Positions 25,200 to 33,255 of a DNA stretch of 64,000 bases are shown here, piece after piece. Origin of the DNA: Halobacillus_A sp043497005 (GTDB lineage Bacteria; Bacillota; Bacilli; Bacillales; Halobacillaceae); contig NZ_JBIEKE010000004.1 in assembly GCF_043497005.1 (NCBI RefSeq), positions 142,444 to 206,443 on the forward strand, written 5' to 3'. The translations under genes were made by a program, and so were the position numbers. Every line of letters begins with the position of its first letter. The stretch's first letter is position 1. The notes under the pieces were generated by a model, which saw only the letters and a list, made by a program, of their open reading frames with translations, was not told the DNA's origin and searched no databases.

Positions 25200-25215
25200 A
25201 TCAATAAAACTTGAT
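25200..25215 (+). promoter_or_regulatory. ATCAA-N6-TTGAT palindrome 1, before the second arsR
   Basis: ATCAA-TAAAAC-TTGAT lies two bases before the AAAGGAG ribosome site of the second arsR. Two copies with the same spacing precede the next two genes. Confidence 0.7.
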
Positions 25216-25231
25216 GAAAGGAGCAATTATT

Positions 25232-25552
25232 GTGAACAAAGATTTTCAGCTGACGGACGTATCATTACAGCACACCTTTAGTAAATACGAGAAAAAGTTT
25301 AAAGCGCTGGCCGATGAAAGAAGACTCCACATTCTAAATGAAATAACACGGCAGAAAGAAGTCTGCGTTTGTGATTTGTCGGATCAGCTGGATCTGCCTC
25401 AATCAAAGCTTTCTTATCACCTTAAGATGTTAATGGATGCTGAATTGATTGAAAAAGAAACACGCGGTACCTGGAGTTATTATACTCTGAACCATGCTGA
25501 ACTTAACCATTTGTTATCAGAAGAGCTTTGTTGTTTATTTCGTCGCGATTAA
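25232..25552 (+). CDS. Second ArsR family regulator
   Basis: The 106-residue winged-helix protein has EVCVCDLSDQL (Cys pair in the sensing helix) and recognition helix LPQSKLSYHLKMLMDAELI. An extra Cys pair, EELCCLF, is at the C-terminus. It starts with GTG at 25232 behind AAAGGAG. It is divergent from the ars operon and heads the permease module. The recurring ATCAA-N6-TTGAT palindrome is its likely operator. Confidence 0.9.
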   Translation: MNKDFQLTDVSLQHTFSKYEKKFKALADERRLHILNEITRQKEVCVCDLSDQLDLPQSKLSYHLKMLMDAELIEKETRGTWSYYTLNHAELNHLLSEELCCLFRRD

Positions 25553-25567
25553 TTTTTTTATTTATTA

Positions 25568-25583
25568 ATCAAAAATATTTGAT
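25568..25583 (+). promoter_or_regulatory. ATCAA-N6-TTGAT palindrome 2, before the first Cys-rich gene
   Basis: ATCAA-AAATAT-TTGAT, inside the longer TTAATCAA...TTGATTAA, lies one base before an AAAGGAGG ribosome site. Its spacing is the same as in copies 1 and 3. Confidence 0.75.
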
Positions 25584-25599
25584 TAAAGGAGGAATTACG

Positions 25600-25758
25600 A
25601 TGAATCAAGAACTTTTAAAAATCCACAGAGAAGAAATCGCCCACTCGATCCGCCAATTCCGTCATGAGGAATCCCTTCGATTCCCGCATTTTTCTCTAAA
25701 CCAAATCTTTAAGCTGTTTTCTAGAAAACAGCCAGATTGCTGTGTCTGTTGCTCATAA
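25600..25758 (+). CDS. Small protein with a CCVCC metal-binding-like tail
   Basis: The 52-residue protein has an amphipathic, charged N-terminal part (HREEIAHSIRQFRHEES) and ends DCCVCCS. An AAAGGAGG site eight bases upstream supports the ATG at 25600. It is unrecognised as a family. The Cys cluster and its place between a metalloid-type ArsR and an ArsP-like permease suggest binding or delivery of a thiophilic metalloid. Confidence 0.75.
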   Translation: MNQELLKIHREEIAHSIRQFRHEESLRFPHFSLNQIFKLFSRKQPDCCVCCS

Positions 25759-25768
25759 CATCTAATTA

Positions 25769-25784
25769 ATCAAAATTATTTGAT
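25769..25784 (+). promoter_or_regulatory. ATCAA-N6-TTGAT palindrome 3, before the permease gene
   Basis: ATCAA-AATTAT-TTGAT precedes the AGAGG ribosome site of the permease, in the same position relative to the start as the other two copies. Confidence 0.75.
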
Positions 25785-25800
25785 GAATAGAGGCGAATTT

Positions 25801-26667
25801 ATGATAGATATTATCCAAAGCTTTTTAAAGATCGCCTTCGAACTTACTCTTTTGTTTGTTGGTATTTCATTTGTTGTTAACCTTTTACAAGGATTGATCC
25901 CTTATCAAAAAATAGAAGATCTAATGAATAACAGCCACGCCGTCCTGCAAGCGGGTGTTGCTGTAGGTTTCGCTTTTGTTACCCCTTTTTGTTCATGTTC
26001 AACGATTCCTATTGTCGTTAACTTGCTTCGCAATAAAGTTAAATTCTCAATCGTCATGATTTTCTTATTTGCTTCACCTGTTCTTGATTTAACCATCCTT
26101 ACTCTCATGACTTATTTATTAGGGTGGAAAGTCAGTCTATTTTACAGCCTGATTACGATTACACTATCCATTATTATTGGTTTTTCCTTAAGTGCTTTAG
26201 GATTCGAAAAACAATTAAAAAACGTCGTAGTAAAACACATGCCTTCCAGTCAGGAGAAAAGGCTTAATTTTAGATTAGCTGCTAAGGAAACATGGGAGTT
26301 AGTGAAAACCGTTTATCCGTTTCTTATTTTAGGGGCGGCTATAGGCGCTCTCATTCACGGAGCCGTACCAACCACCTGGATTACAAGTTATATGGGAGGA
26401 GAGCATTGGTGGCTCGTCCCCATAGCCGCTATTATTGGCCTCCCTCTTTATATCAGGCTGTCTACAATGATACCTATTTCTCAAATTATGGTCGCTAAAG
26501 GGATGGCTCTAGGTCCGGTAATGGCTCTTATGATTAGTTCAGCAGGAGCCAGTCTCCCTGAAGTAACCATGCTTCATAGTATATTTAAAAAGAAACTTGT
26601 CATCGCCTTTGTGGGTTCTGTCATATTTATGTCTTCTATTTCCGGTTTCCTATTTTATATTATTTAA
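25801..26667 (+). CDS. ArsP-like permease (DUF318 family)
   Basis: The 288-residue protein has about eight membrane helices. It carries the TPFCSCSTIPIVVNLL motif, whose vicinal Cys pattern is typical of ArsP-family exporters of trivalent organoarsenicals. The half-repeat IGLPLYIRLSTMIPISQIM follows in the C-terminal half. Family members without proven function are also common. The start at 25801 follows AGAGG. Neighbouring arsR and Cys-rich genes support a metalloid role. Confidence 0.83.
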   Translation: MIDIIQSFLKIAFELTLLFVGISFVVNLLQGLIPYQKIEDLMNNSHAVLQAGVAVGFAFVTPFCSCSTIPIVVNLLRNKVKFSIVMIFLFASPVLDLTILTLMTYLLGWKVSLFYSLITITLSIIIGFSLSALGFEKQLKNVVVKHMPSSQEKRLNFRLAAKETWELVKTVYPFLILGAAIGALIHGAVPTTWITSYMGGEHWWLVPIAAIIGLPLYIRLSTMIPISQIMVAKGMALGPVMALMISSAGASLPEVTMLHSIFKKKLVIAFVGSVIFMSSISGFLFYII

Positions 26668-26681
26668 AGGAGGAGTTTTCA

Positions 26682-26783
26682 ATGAATCTTATAAAAAAGA
26701 TCTTTGGTAAAAAGAATGATAAGCCCTGCTGTAAAGTAGAAATTAAAGAAGTGAAAGAGGAACGATGCTGTACTAAAAAATAG
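26682..26783 (+). CDS. 33-residue Cys-rich protein
   Basis: Directly after the permease, an AAGGAGGAG site precedes ATG 26682. The product is Lys/Glu-rich with two vicinal Cys pairs (PCCKVE and RCCTKK). Such mini-proteins often follow DUF318 permeases, and CC pairs bind thiophilic metalloids well. The proposed chaperone or buffer role is inference. Too short for usual gene finders. Confidence 0.8.
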   Translation: MNLIKKIFGKKNDKPCCKVEIKEVKEERCCTKK

Positions 26784-26846
26784 CTGAGTACTTTTTGAAT
26801 AAGCCAGTTTTTGAGTTAAACAAACGTTTGATTAAAAGAATAACCC

Positions 26847-26875
26847 ATGCCGCAGATTTACTCTGCGGCATTTCT
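26847..26875. terminator. Bidirectional terminator between the permease module and the SIMPL gene
   Basis: ATGCCGCAGA (26847-26856) pairs perfectly with TCTGCGGCAT (26862-26871). The stem ends at the stop of the converging gene. Confidence 0.88.
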
Positions 26876-27506
26876 ACGCAAAGAACTGGAACTGTACTTC
26901 GACAGCCGCTTCAACCTCTAACTGTCCCGGCTCAATCGGCGTTGATGACGCAAATGTACCTGCTTTAGCCAAAGGGACGGGACCATCTTTTCCACGTTCC
27001 ATCACTTTCATCGGAGCTGGATCGAGCTGAGCCCTCATCGTTCCGGCCAGTGTATTAGCTTTGAGATAAGCATCTCTCAAGGCTTCTGATAACGCCTGCT
27101 GATATAGTGCTTCAGGATTCTTTACAGAGAATTGGATCGTAGAAACCCGGTTCGCTCCATTTTGCACGGCGGTATCAATAATTTCCCCAGTTTGACCAAT
27201 ATTTTCATTTTTGACGGTAATTATATTAGTTACTTCGTATCCTCTAAACACTTGGCTCCCGCTGTCATAGTCGTATTGAGGAAGAATCGTATATTCACTC
27301 GTTTGAATGGAAGCCCGGGGCACTCCTAAGCTTACAATCGAGGCGATGACTCGTTCCATCACTCGTGCATTCTCTTGCTGTGCCTGCGTAAGATTCATCG
27401 ATTCTGTAACCACACCGACCTGAAGAGAAGCAACATCCGGCTGAGACGATGCGGACCCCTCTCCCGTTACTGTCATTACGCGCTTCTGCATGCTTTGATG
27501 GTTCAT
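26874..27506 (-). CDS. SIMPL domain (DUF541) protein
   Basis: The 210-residue protein shows the SIMPL pattern: VTGEGSASSQPDVASLQVGVVTE at the start, IQTSEYTILPQYDYDSGSQVFRGYEVTNIITVK in the middle and ALRDAYLKANTLAGTM later. No signal peptide is seen, unlike many family members, so it is probably cytoplasmic. DUF541 proteins are tied to oxidative stress or signalling, and some are periplasmic assemblies. The role here is unknown. It stands alone. Confidence 0.88.
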   Translation of the reverse strand: MNHQSMQKRVMTVTGEGSASSQPDVASLQVGVVTESMNLTQAQQENARVMERVIASIVSLGVPRASIQTSEYTILPQYDYDSGSQVFRGYEVTNIITVKNENIGQTGEIIDTAVQNGANRVSTIQFSVKNPEALYQQALSEALRDAYLKANTLAGTMRAQLDPAPMKVMERGKDGPVPLAKAGTFASSTPIEPGQLEVEAAVEVQFQFFA

Positions 27507-27575
27507 TCCAATCCACCTTTCTATTTAGACATCCGACCACAAAACACATCCCTCATAAACAATCTATTCCTCACA

Positions 27576-27609
27576 TAAAAAAAGCAGAACGACCGAAGTC
27601 GCTCTGCTT
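27576..27609 (-). terminator. Terminator of cydDC
   Basis: AAGCAGAACGAC (27582-27593) pairs with GTCGCTCTGCTT (27598-27609), with one mismatch. The A run before it gives the minus-strand T tract. Confidence 0.87.
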
Positions 27610-27611
27610 CT

Positions 27612-29327
27612 TTATAGAAAAACGCTCTTTTCAATCTGCTTCATCTCATAGAAGTAACCTTGCTGAGCCATAAGCTCACGGAACGTCCCAGATTCCACCA
27701 CTTCTCCTTGCTCCATCACAATGATCTGATCCATTTCCTCAAGGCCGGCTAGACGATGACTAATAAGAAGAACCGTATCCTCTTGCGCCTGAGCAAATAA
27801 CTCATCATACAACACCTTCTCCGTTAAGGCGTCCACTGAAGACGTTGGTTCATCGAGCAGCCATAACCTCTCTCCCTTAAGCATAGCACGCGCGATCGCT
27901 AAACGCTGCTTCTCTCCCCCGGACAGATTTTCACCGCGTTCCAGTACTTCATCTTCTAGTGAAAAATGATCAAGCTTTACTTTTTGCAGTGTTTCTTTGA
28001 GTACATACTCGTCGAGCCCTTCTGCAGCGACTTCTAAGTTATGCCGCATGCTTCCATAGAAAAAGTGATTTTCCTGTAATACCACGTTCGAGCGAGCCCA
28101 AAGATCCTCTCGATCTACTCTATTCAGACTTACATCATCTAATTGAATGTCACCTTCCTGATAGGGATGAATGTTGAGCAGTAATTGAAGCAGCGTTGAT
28201 TTTCCGGAACCGCTCGCTCCTACTATCGCAGCTTTTGAACCTTGGGGAATGCTTACATTCACCTTTTCTAAAGCTTTCCTATTTTCTCCATTAAACGAAA
28301 AACTCACATTTTCAAAGCGAATCGAAGGGGGCTGATTTTCAGAAAGGCGCACCGGTAATTCCGGTTCTTTAGCAGGCTCTTCTCGAACTACAGAGAACAA
28401 TCGATTTGATGCACGTCTGCTGTCCTCTAAATGAATGGGAAAAACGGCCATCGGCGTGGCATTTTCAAATACAGTGAGCGAGACCATCACAAGCATCGCA
28501 AGAAAAATCCCATTTAAATCACCTTGCACCACCAACCATGCTCCAAGTCCAAGAACAAACCAAGAAATAATAAGCGAGACCATCGTGTTCATGGAATGGC
28601 TGAATGTGGAGTGTAACCCTTCTCTTTCTTGTTCATTCACATATTGTTGTGAAGCTTGAAGAAGCTCTGCTTCTTTTTCTTCAAGTTTTTGATAAATTTT
28701 TAAATCACGATAACCGTAGAACATTTCTGCTGCCTCAGTAGAAAGAACTCCTCTGTTTTCACGCACTTGAGCATTAATCCGCTTTTGTCTGATGGTAAAT
28801 AAAGCCGGAACAACAATCCCAGTAAGCAATAGACCGAGCAGCAGCACAACGGCTATAGCCAAAGAATAAAACGTAGTGAACACAATCGTACTTAAAAAAA
28901 CAATAACGAGCACAATCGGTGGATAATACACGCGCAGGAAAAAGTTTTGCAAACTTTCTACATCCCCGACGATCCGGGATAATAAATCTCCGCTTCGGTA
29001 CTTTTGAAAAATCTGCGGTGCGAGCGGTTCCATCTTTTTATAAAAAGAAACCCGTAAGTGACTAAGAATGGAAAAGGTGGCCCGGTGTGAGAAATACCGC
29101 TCTGCATATCGACTCAATGCTCTCGTAAACCCAAATAATTTTAGGATAGCGATGACCACCGTCAGCGCATATAACGGAGGTACTAACGCAGCCCGAGAAA
29201 TCAGATATCCGCTCGAAGCAAACAAACCGACAGCTGCCATCCCGGCTAAAAATCCAAAAACTATAGAAAGCACTATATCCTTTTTCTCAAGCATAACAAG
29301 CTTGACTACAATACCTAAATCTCTCAT
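27612..29327 (-). CDS. cydC: Thiol reductant ABC exporter subunit CydC
   Basis: The 571-residue half-transporter has six N-terminal membrane helices and a C-terminal ATPase with Walker A GASGSGKSTLL, signature LSGGEKQRLAIARAML and Walker B RLWLLDEPTSSVDA. CydDC exports glutathione/cysteine in E. coli and is needed to assemble cytochrome bd. Its ATG overlaps the cydD stop by four bases, so translation is coupled. No cydAB is in the window, which separates the assembly factors from the oxidase they serve. Confidence 0.9.
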   Translation of the reverse strand: MRDLGIVVKLVMLEKKDIVLSIVFGFLAGMAAVGLFASSGYLISRAALVPPLYALTVVIAILKLFGFTRALSRYAERYFSHRATFSILSHLRVSFYKKMEPLAPQIFQKYRSGDLLSRIVGDVESLQNFFLRVYYPPIVLVIVFLSTIVFTTFYSLAIAVVLLLGLLLTGIVVPALFTIRQKRINAQVRENRGVLSTEAAEMFYGYRDLKIYQKLEEKEAELLQASQQYVNEQEREGLHSTFSHSMNTMVSLIISWFVLGLGAWLVVQGDLNGIFLAMLVMVSLTVFENATPMAVFPIHLEDSRRASNRLFSVVREEPAKEPELPVRLSENQPPSIRFENVSFSFNGENRKALEKVNVSIPQGSKAAIVGASGSGKSTLLQLLLNIHPYQEGDIQLDDVSLNRVDREDLWARSNVVLQENHFFYGSMRHNLEVAAEGLDEYVLKETLQKVKLDHFSLEDEVLERGENLSGGEKQRLAIARAMLKGERLWLLDEPTSSVDALTEKVLYDELFAQAQEDTVLLISHRLAGLEEMDQIIVMEQGEVVESGTFRELMAQQGYFYEMKQIEKSVFL

Positions 29328-31054
29328 CGTGCTTCCCCTCCTTGCTGGACGGAAATCATATTTCGATAGTATGGAACTGTTTGGAGCAAGTGTTCATGGG
29401 TTCCGGATCCAATTAACTGTCCTTCGTCTAACAGCAAAATTTGATCTGCGGTCTGTATTGTGTGTAAGCGATGAGCCACCGTAATTACAGTAGACGATTG
29501 AGACAATTCTACCAGCGAACGTTGGAGAATTTTTTCCGTTTGCAGATCAAGGCCTGTGGTCGGTTCATCAAACAAAATCACAGAAGGACGTTTTAAAAAG
29601 GCTCTAGCAATGGCTACCCGTTGTTTCTCTCCTCCAGAAAGACCTCTCCCCGCTTCTCCAACACATGTGTCAAAGCCCTCTTCAAGAGATTCTATAAATG
29701 AAGCAATTCCAGCTTTTTCAGCCGCTTCTACGATTTGTTCCCGACTCGCCCCATGTGAGCCGACGGCAATATTGTCAGCAATTGTCCCTGAGAATAAATA
29801 AGGGTGCTGAGATATATAGCTAAGCTGATTAAACCAGTCTTGTTCTTTGTATTCGAATAGAGGCTGCTCATTCACTCTTACTTGTCCCTCTGTAGACGCC
29901 ATTAATCCAGCTATAATATGAAGCAGCGTGGTTTTTCCAGAGCCCGTCCGTCCAACAATAGCGACCTGATGATAAGGAGCAATTTGAGCGTCTATTGATT
30001 TTAGAGCAAAGCCCTTCTCGTGATAGCTGAAGCTTACTCCAGCAAGCTCAATAGCAGGAGGAGTCGTGCTTGATATTAAAGATGAACCTCCCCATTCCAC
30101 ATGAGGTGTTGGTTGTTCTAATTCCTCCGTCACTTTTTGAGCAGCTACAATACTCCCTCTTCCGGAGTGAAAAGCACTGCCAGCGTCCTTTAACAATTGA
30201 TAAAATTCAGGAGCTAAAATTAAGATAAAAAAAGCGGAGAAAAAAGATATGTTTTCATACACAACTAAGCGAATGGCAATTTCCATCGCAATCAAACCAA
30301 TGCTGAGCATCGAAATAAACTCCAGCATTAAGGATGATACAAATGCCACTTTCAACACTTCCATCGTTGCGTCCCGGAAACCGAGGCTGCTTTCTTCGAT
30401 AAGTTCTCTCTGCTTTCTGGCCCTTCCAAACAACTTAAGCGTTGTTAATCCTTGCAGTGTATCAAGAAACCTTCCTGAAAAAGCAGCAAGCTTTTCTAAC
30501 TGTTCTTCTGATTTCTTTTTTGTCATAACTCCAATAAGAGCCATAAAAAAAGGAATAAACGGTGCAGTAATGAGCATAATGATTCCCGAGTAGATGTGCT
30601 GCGTAAACACAGCAATTAAGATAATAATAGGAACAACCGCTGTTTGAATCATTTGTGGCACGTAGCTGCTGAAATAACTGTCTACATCGTCAGTTGCATC
30701 CATTAACACACTAATTTTTCTTCCCGACTGGCCTTGCATCGAAGCCTGAACAGGATTTTTGGAAAACTTATTTATTAGTAATTTTCTGAACTCGTTTTTC
30801 GCTTTAGCTGCGAGCTTTACCCCGGTTCTTCCTAAAAGGTAGGTCAACGATGCCCTTACAACCAGCACAAAGAATAACCCAATTAAAAGCGGGATAACAG
30901 ACTGAAACGCTGCGTTATTAAGAAAAACACCTTCGATGACCGCAACGAAATAATAGGCTTGAGCAATAATTGCTGCCCCTATAAAAAGTGATATCAACAC
31001 GAGCGTAAAGATAACCGACCGTTGCGAGAAGGCAATATGTTTTAGGTGCTTCAT
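29324..31054 (-). CDS. cydD: Thiol reductant ABC exporter subunit CydD
   Basis: The 576-residue half-transporter has six membrane helices, Walker A GRTGSGKTTLL, signature LSGGEKQRVAIARAFL and Walker B SVILFDEPTTGLDL. It partners CydC. The MQGQSGRKISVLMDATDDVDSYFSSYVPQ region in the cytoplasmic loop is typical of CydD. A Rex-like palindrome lies just upstream, so expression should rise when NADH accumulates. Confidence 0.9.
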   Translation of the reverse strand: MKHLKHIAFSQRSVIFTLVLISLFIGAAIIAQAYYFVAVIEGVFLNNAAFQSVIPLLIGLFFVLVVRASLTYLLGRTGVKLAAKAKNEFRKLLINKFSKNPVQASMQGQSGRKISVLMDATDDVDSYFSSYVPQMIQTAVVPIIILIAVFTQHIYSGIIMLITAPFIPFFMALIGVMTKKKSEEQLEKLAAFSGRFLDTLQGLTTLKLFGRARKQRELIEESSLGFRDATMEVLKVAFVSSLMLEFISMLSIGLIAMEIAIRLVVYENISFFSAFFILILAPEFYQLLKDAGSAFHSGRGSIVAAQKVTEELEQPTPHVEWGGSSLISSTTPPAIELAGVSFSYHEKGFALKSIDAQIAPYHQVAIVGRTGSGKTTLLHIIAGLMASTEGQVRVNEQPLFEYKEQDWFNQLSYISQHPYLFSGTIADNIAVGSHGASREQIVEAAEKAGIASFIESLEEGFDTCVGEAGRGLSGGEKQRVAIARAFLKRPSVILFDEPTTGLDLQTEKILQRSLVELSQSSTVITVAHRLHTIQTADQILLLDEGQLIGSGTHEHLLQTVPYYRNMISVQQGGEAR

Positions 31055-31079
31055 AAGGAATAGCTCCTATCAATTCAAT

Positions 31080-31097
31080 TAGTGAAATATTTCACAT
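31080..31097 (-). promoter_or_regulatory. Rex-like operator before cydDC
   Basis: The 14-base perfect palindrome GTGAAATATTTCAC (31082-31095) fits the core of the Rex box TTGTGAA-N4-TTCACAA, with outer-base mismatches. It lies 26 bases before the cydD start. The ldh gene of this window has two such boxes, and cyd genes are Rex targets in Bacillus. Confidence 0.75.
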
Positions 31098-31292
31098 AGT
31101 GATTATATTATAGTCATGATCTATTTGTGAATCGTTTTGTTTGGTCTACTTCCATTCTATCAAAAGTGTTACTGTTATATTCGATTTTCTGGGTAGTCTT
31201 GCTTTTTCTCAAGTCTTGATGTAAAGCTTCTCTGATAAATCTCTCCTGCAAACCCATACTAAAACCATATACTAATAAAGGACGTGTTTTGT

Positions 31293-33083
31293 TTGAATCG
31301 TTTGATTTGGTTTTGCCTATTCACCCTGGCTGCTTTCGTTAAATTAACAGGCGTCAGTCATTATCTGCTAGACAGTCTGTCGAAAGGAGCTTTACTTGTA
31401 TCATTAAGCTTCTCCCTCCTCGTGTTCTGCGTCATGCTTCTCATGAAGAGGTACTTCCTCTGGTACGGAGCCATTCTCTCATTAATCATCAGCTTTTACT
31501 GTTGGTCATCTTATTTATATATGGATTACTTTCATACTCCGTTTTCTTCCTATGTGGCGCTGCAAACGTCAAACCTGTCCGGGATGTCAGAGAGTATTTT
31601 CAGCCAAATGGCCGGATGGCATGTCCTGTTTTTCACAGACCTTATTCTGTTGGCAGGATGGATGCTGTATGAGAAACTGAACACCTCCTACACAGCCACC
31701 GCTTTAAACAGACGGTTAAAGCCCTTCGCTGCTGTTGTTGTCCTTGCAGTCCTTTTTTTATCTTTAAAGCCTATATCGATGCAAGTAAATGGCAAAGGTC
31801 ATCTTTTGCTTAAGAAATATACCTCTGACTCTCACCTGAGTAATTATGGACTGGTGGGACATCAAGCCATTGATTGGATCGAATTTTTGACGTCTCAGCA
31901 AGTTCTGGAACTTTCAGCAGATGAAAAAGAAGAAATTAATGAATTATTGACAAGTGAGGATCGGGCGGTGCCCAGAGAAGACCCCTTACTCATGCCTGGA
32001 TTATTTGAAGGTAAAAACCTGCTGATGATTCAGTTTGAATCCCTTCAGCAGTTTGTTATTGGGCAAGAAGTGAATGGCCAAGAAATCACTCCCACTTTAA
32101 ATCGGCTTGTGGAATCAGGTCTTTCCTTTAAAAATTATTATCCTCAAACCGCAGAAGGCAACAGTTCAGATGCCGAACTGCTCGTTTTTAACAGTCTTTA
32201 TCCATTAAAAGAAGGAAGTACTTTTTTTCGCTATCCAATGGTAGATTACCCTTCTATAGCCAAAGATTTTAAAGAAGAAGGTTACACCACCACCGCTTTT
32301 CATGGCGATGAAGGCACATTCTGGAACCGTGATGCTGTTTATCCTTCGATGGGGTTTGAACGATATTACGACATTGATGATTACAAGAATGTGGAGGACC
32401 ATGCTCTAGGCATGGGCCTTAGCGATGAAGCTTTTTTCATACAATCGTTCAATCACTTGCAGGAGCTGCCGAAGCCTTACATGGCTAGCCTTATTACATT
32501 AACATCCCATACGCCATTCTTAATTCCGGAAGAAGAGAAGTTAATAAATGTCGGCGATACAAAGCATTCATCACTCGGAAACTATTTTGAAAGTATACAC
32601 TACACCGATCATTACTTAGGTGAATTCTTAAAGAAACTTGAAGAAGAGGGGGAGATGGAAGACACGGTGGTCGTCGTTTATGGAGACCATAACGGCGTTT
32701 TTAAAGAAACAAAAAACGAAGTTGAGCAGTGGAACGGCCAGTCCATTACAGAAGAGCAATGGCGTACTGATTTCACCTCTGTTCCTTTTATCGTTTCAAG
32801 TAATGACTTAAAGAAACCAATACATGTGACTGATGTGGCCGGTCAAATCGATACAGCTCCCACTCTTCGTGATTGGTTCGGTCTTCCAGAAGAATCGACT
32901 GCTCTTGGCCACAATATGAACCGATTTATGAACGAAGACGTTTTTCTTTTGCGAGGGGATTATGGCGAACGTATTGTAATCGGACAAGATCACAAAGTAA
33001 CCGATTATCAACCCGCCCATTATGAAACGTTGGAAGTATCTGAACGATTAATAAAGTCGAATTTCAACCATATAACTAAATGA
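31293..33083 (+). CDS. LTA synthase family sulfatase-fold protein, Ser at the nucleophile position
   Basis: The 596-residue protein has about five N-terminal membrane helices and an extracellular sulfatase-fold domain (from about 240). Metal ligands correspond to IQFES and VYGDHNG. The catalytic Thr of LtaS, in GKTSDAE, is a Ser here: AEGNSSDAE. LtaS-type enzymes polymerise glycerol phosphate for lipoteichoic acid. This protein may be a YqgS-like paralogue with altered activity. The start is taken as TTG 31293, ten bases after AAAGGA; GTG 31284 would be too close to that site. Confidence 0.85.
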   Translation: MNRLIWFCLFTLAAFVKLTGVSHYLLDSLSKGALLVSLSFSLLVFCVMLLMKRYFLWYGAILSLIISFYCWSSYLYMDYFHTPFSSYVALQTSNLSGMSESIFSQMAGWHVLFFTDLILLAGWMLYEKLNTSYTATALNRRLKPFAAVVVLAVLFLSLKPISMQVNGKGHLLLKKYTSDSHLSNYGLVGHQAIDWIEFLTSQQVLELSADEKEEINELLTSEDRAVPREDPLLMPGLFEGKNLLMIQFESLQQFVIGQEVNGQEITPTLNRLVESGLSFKNYYPQTAEGNSSDAELLVFNSLYPLKEGSTFFRYPMVDYPSIAKDFKEEGYTTTAFHGDEGTFWNRDAVYPSMGFERYYDIDDYKNVEDHALGMGLSDEAFFIQSFNHLQELPKPYMASLITLTSHTPFLIPEEEKLINVGDTKHSSLGNYFESIHYTDHYLGEFLKKLEEEGEMEDTVVVVYGDHNGVFKETKNEVEQWNGQSITEEQWRTDFTSVPFIVSSNDLKKPIHVTDVAGQIDTAPTLRDWFGLPEESTALGHNMNRFMNEDVFLLRGDYGERIVIGQDHKVTDYQPAHYETLEVSERLIKSNFNHITK

Positions 33084-33160
33084 GGTCGGGACAAAACTGA
33101 ATAAAACAGAAAAAATAATCCGAACGATTCTATTGAAATCAGTTTGGATTATTTATAGGT
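33082..33160 (+). repeat. Dispersed terminator-like repeat, copy 2
   Basis: GAGGTCGGGAC leads to ATAATCCGAACGATT, which pairs imperfectly with AAATCAGTTTGGATTAT. It begins right at the end of the LTA-synthase-like gene and is its probable terminator. Confidence 0.8.
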
Positions 33161-33174
33161 CAAGAAAGGATGAT

Positions 33175-33250
33175 ACTTAAGATAAGTTTTATCTAATCTT
33201 ACAGAGCTTCACGAATCACTTTTCGATGAATTCTTGCCATGGACACGGCT
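33175..33250. repeat. Dispersed repeat related to 36590-36660
   Basis: TATCTAATCTTA, TCACGAATC and the CTTGCC...ACACGGC segments match 36598-36655 in order, at roughly 78% identity by eye. It is non-coding. Confidence 0.65.
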
Positions 33251-33255
33251 TCACT

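Noticed and set aside
26816..26836. CAAACGTTTG palindrome after the Cys-rich gene as a fourth ArsR site
   Set aside because: The half-site spacing is N4 rather than N6 and the first arm is AACAA. It is near a terminator, not a start.
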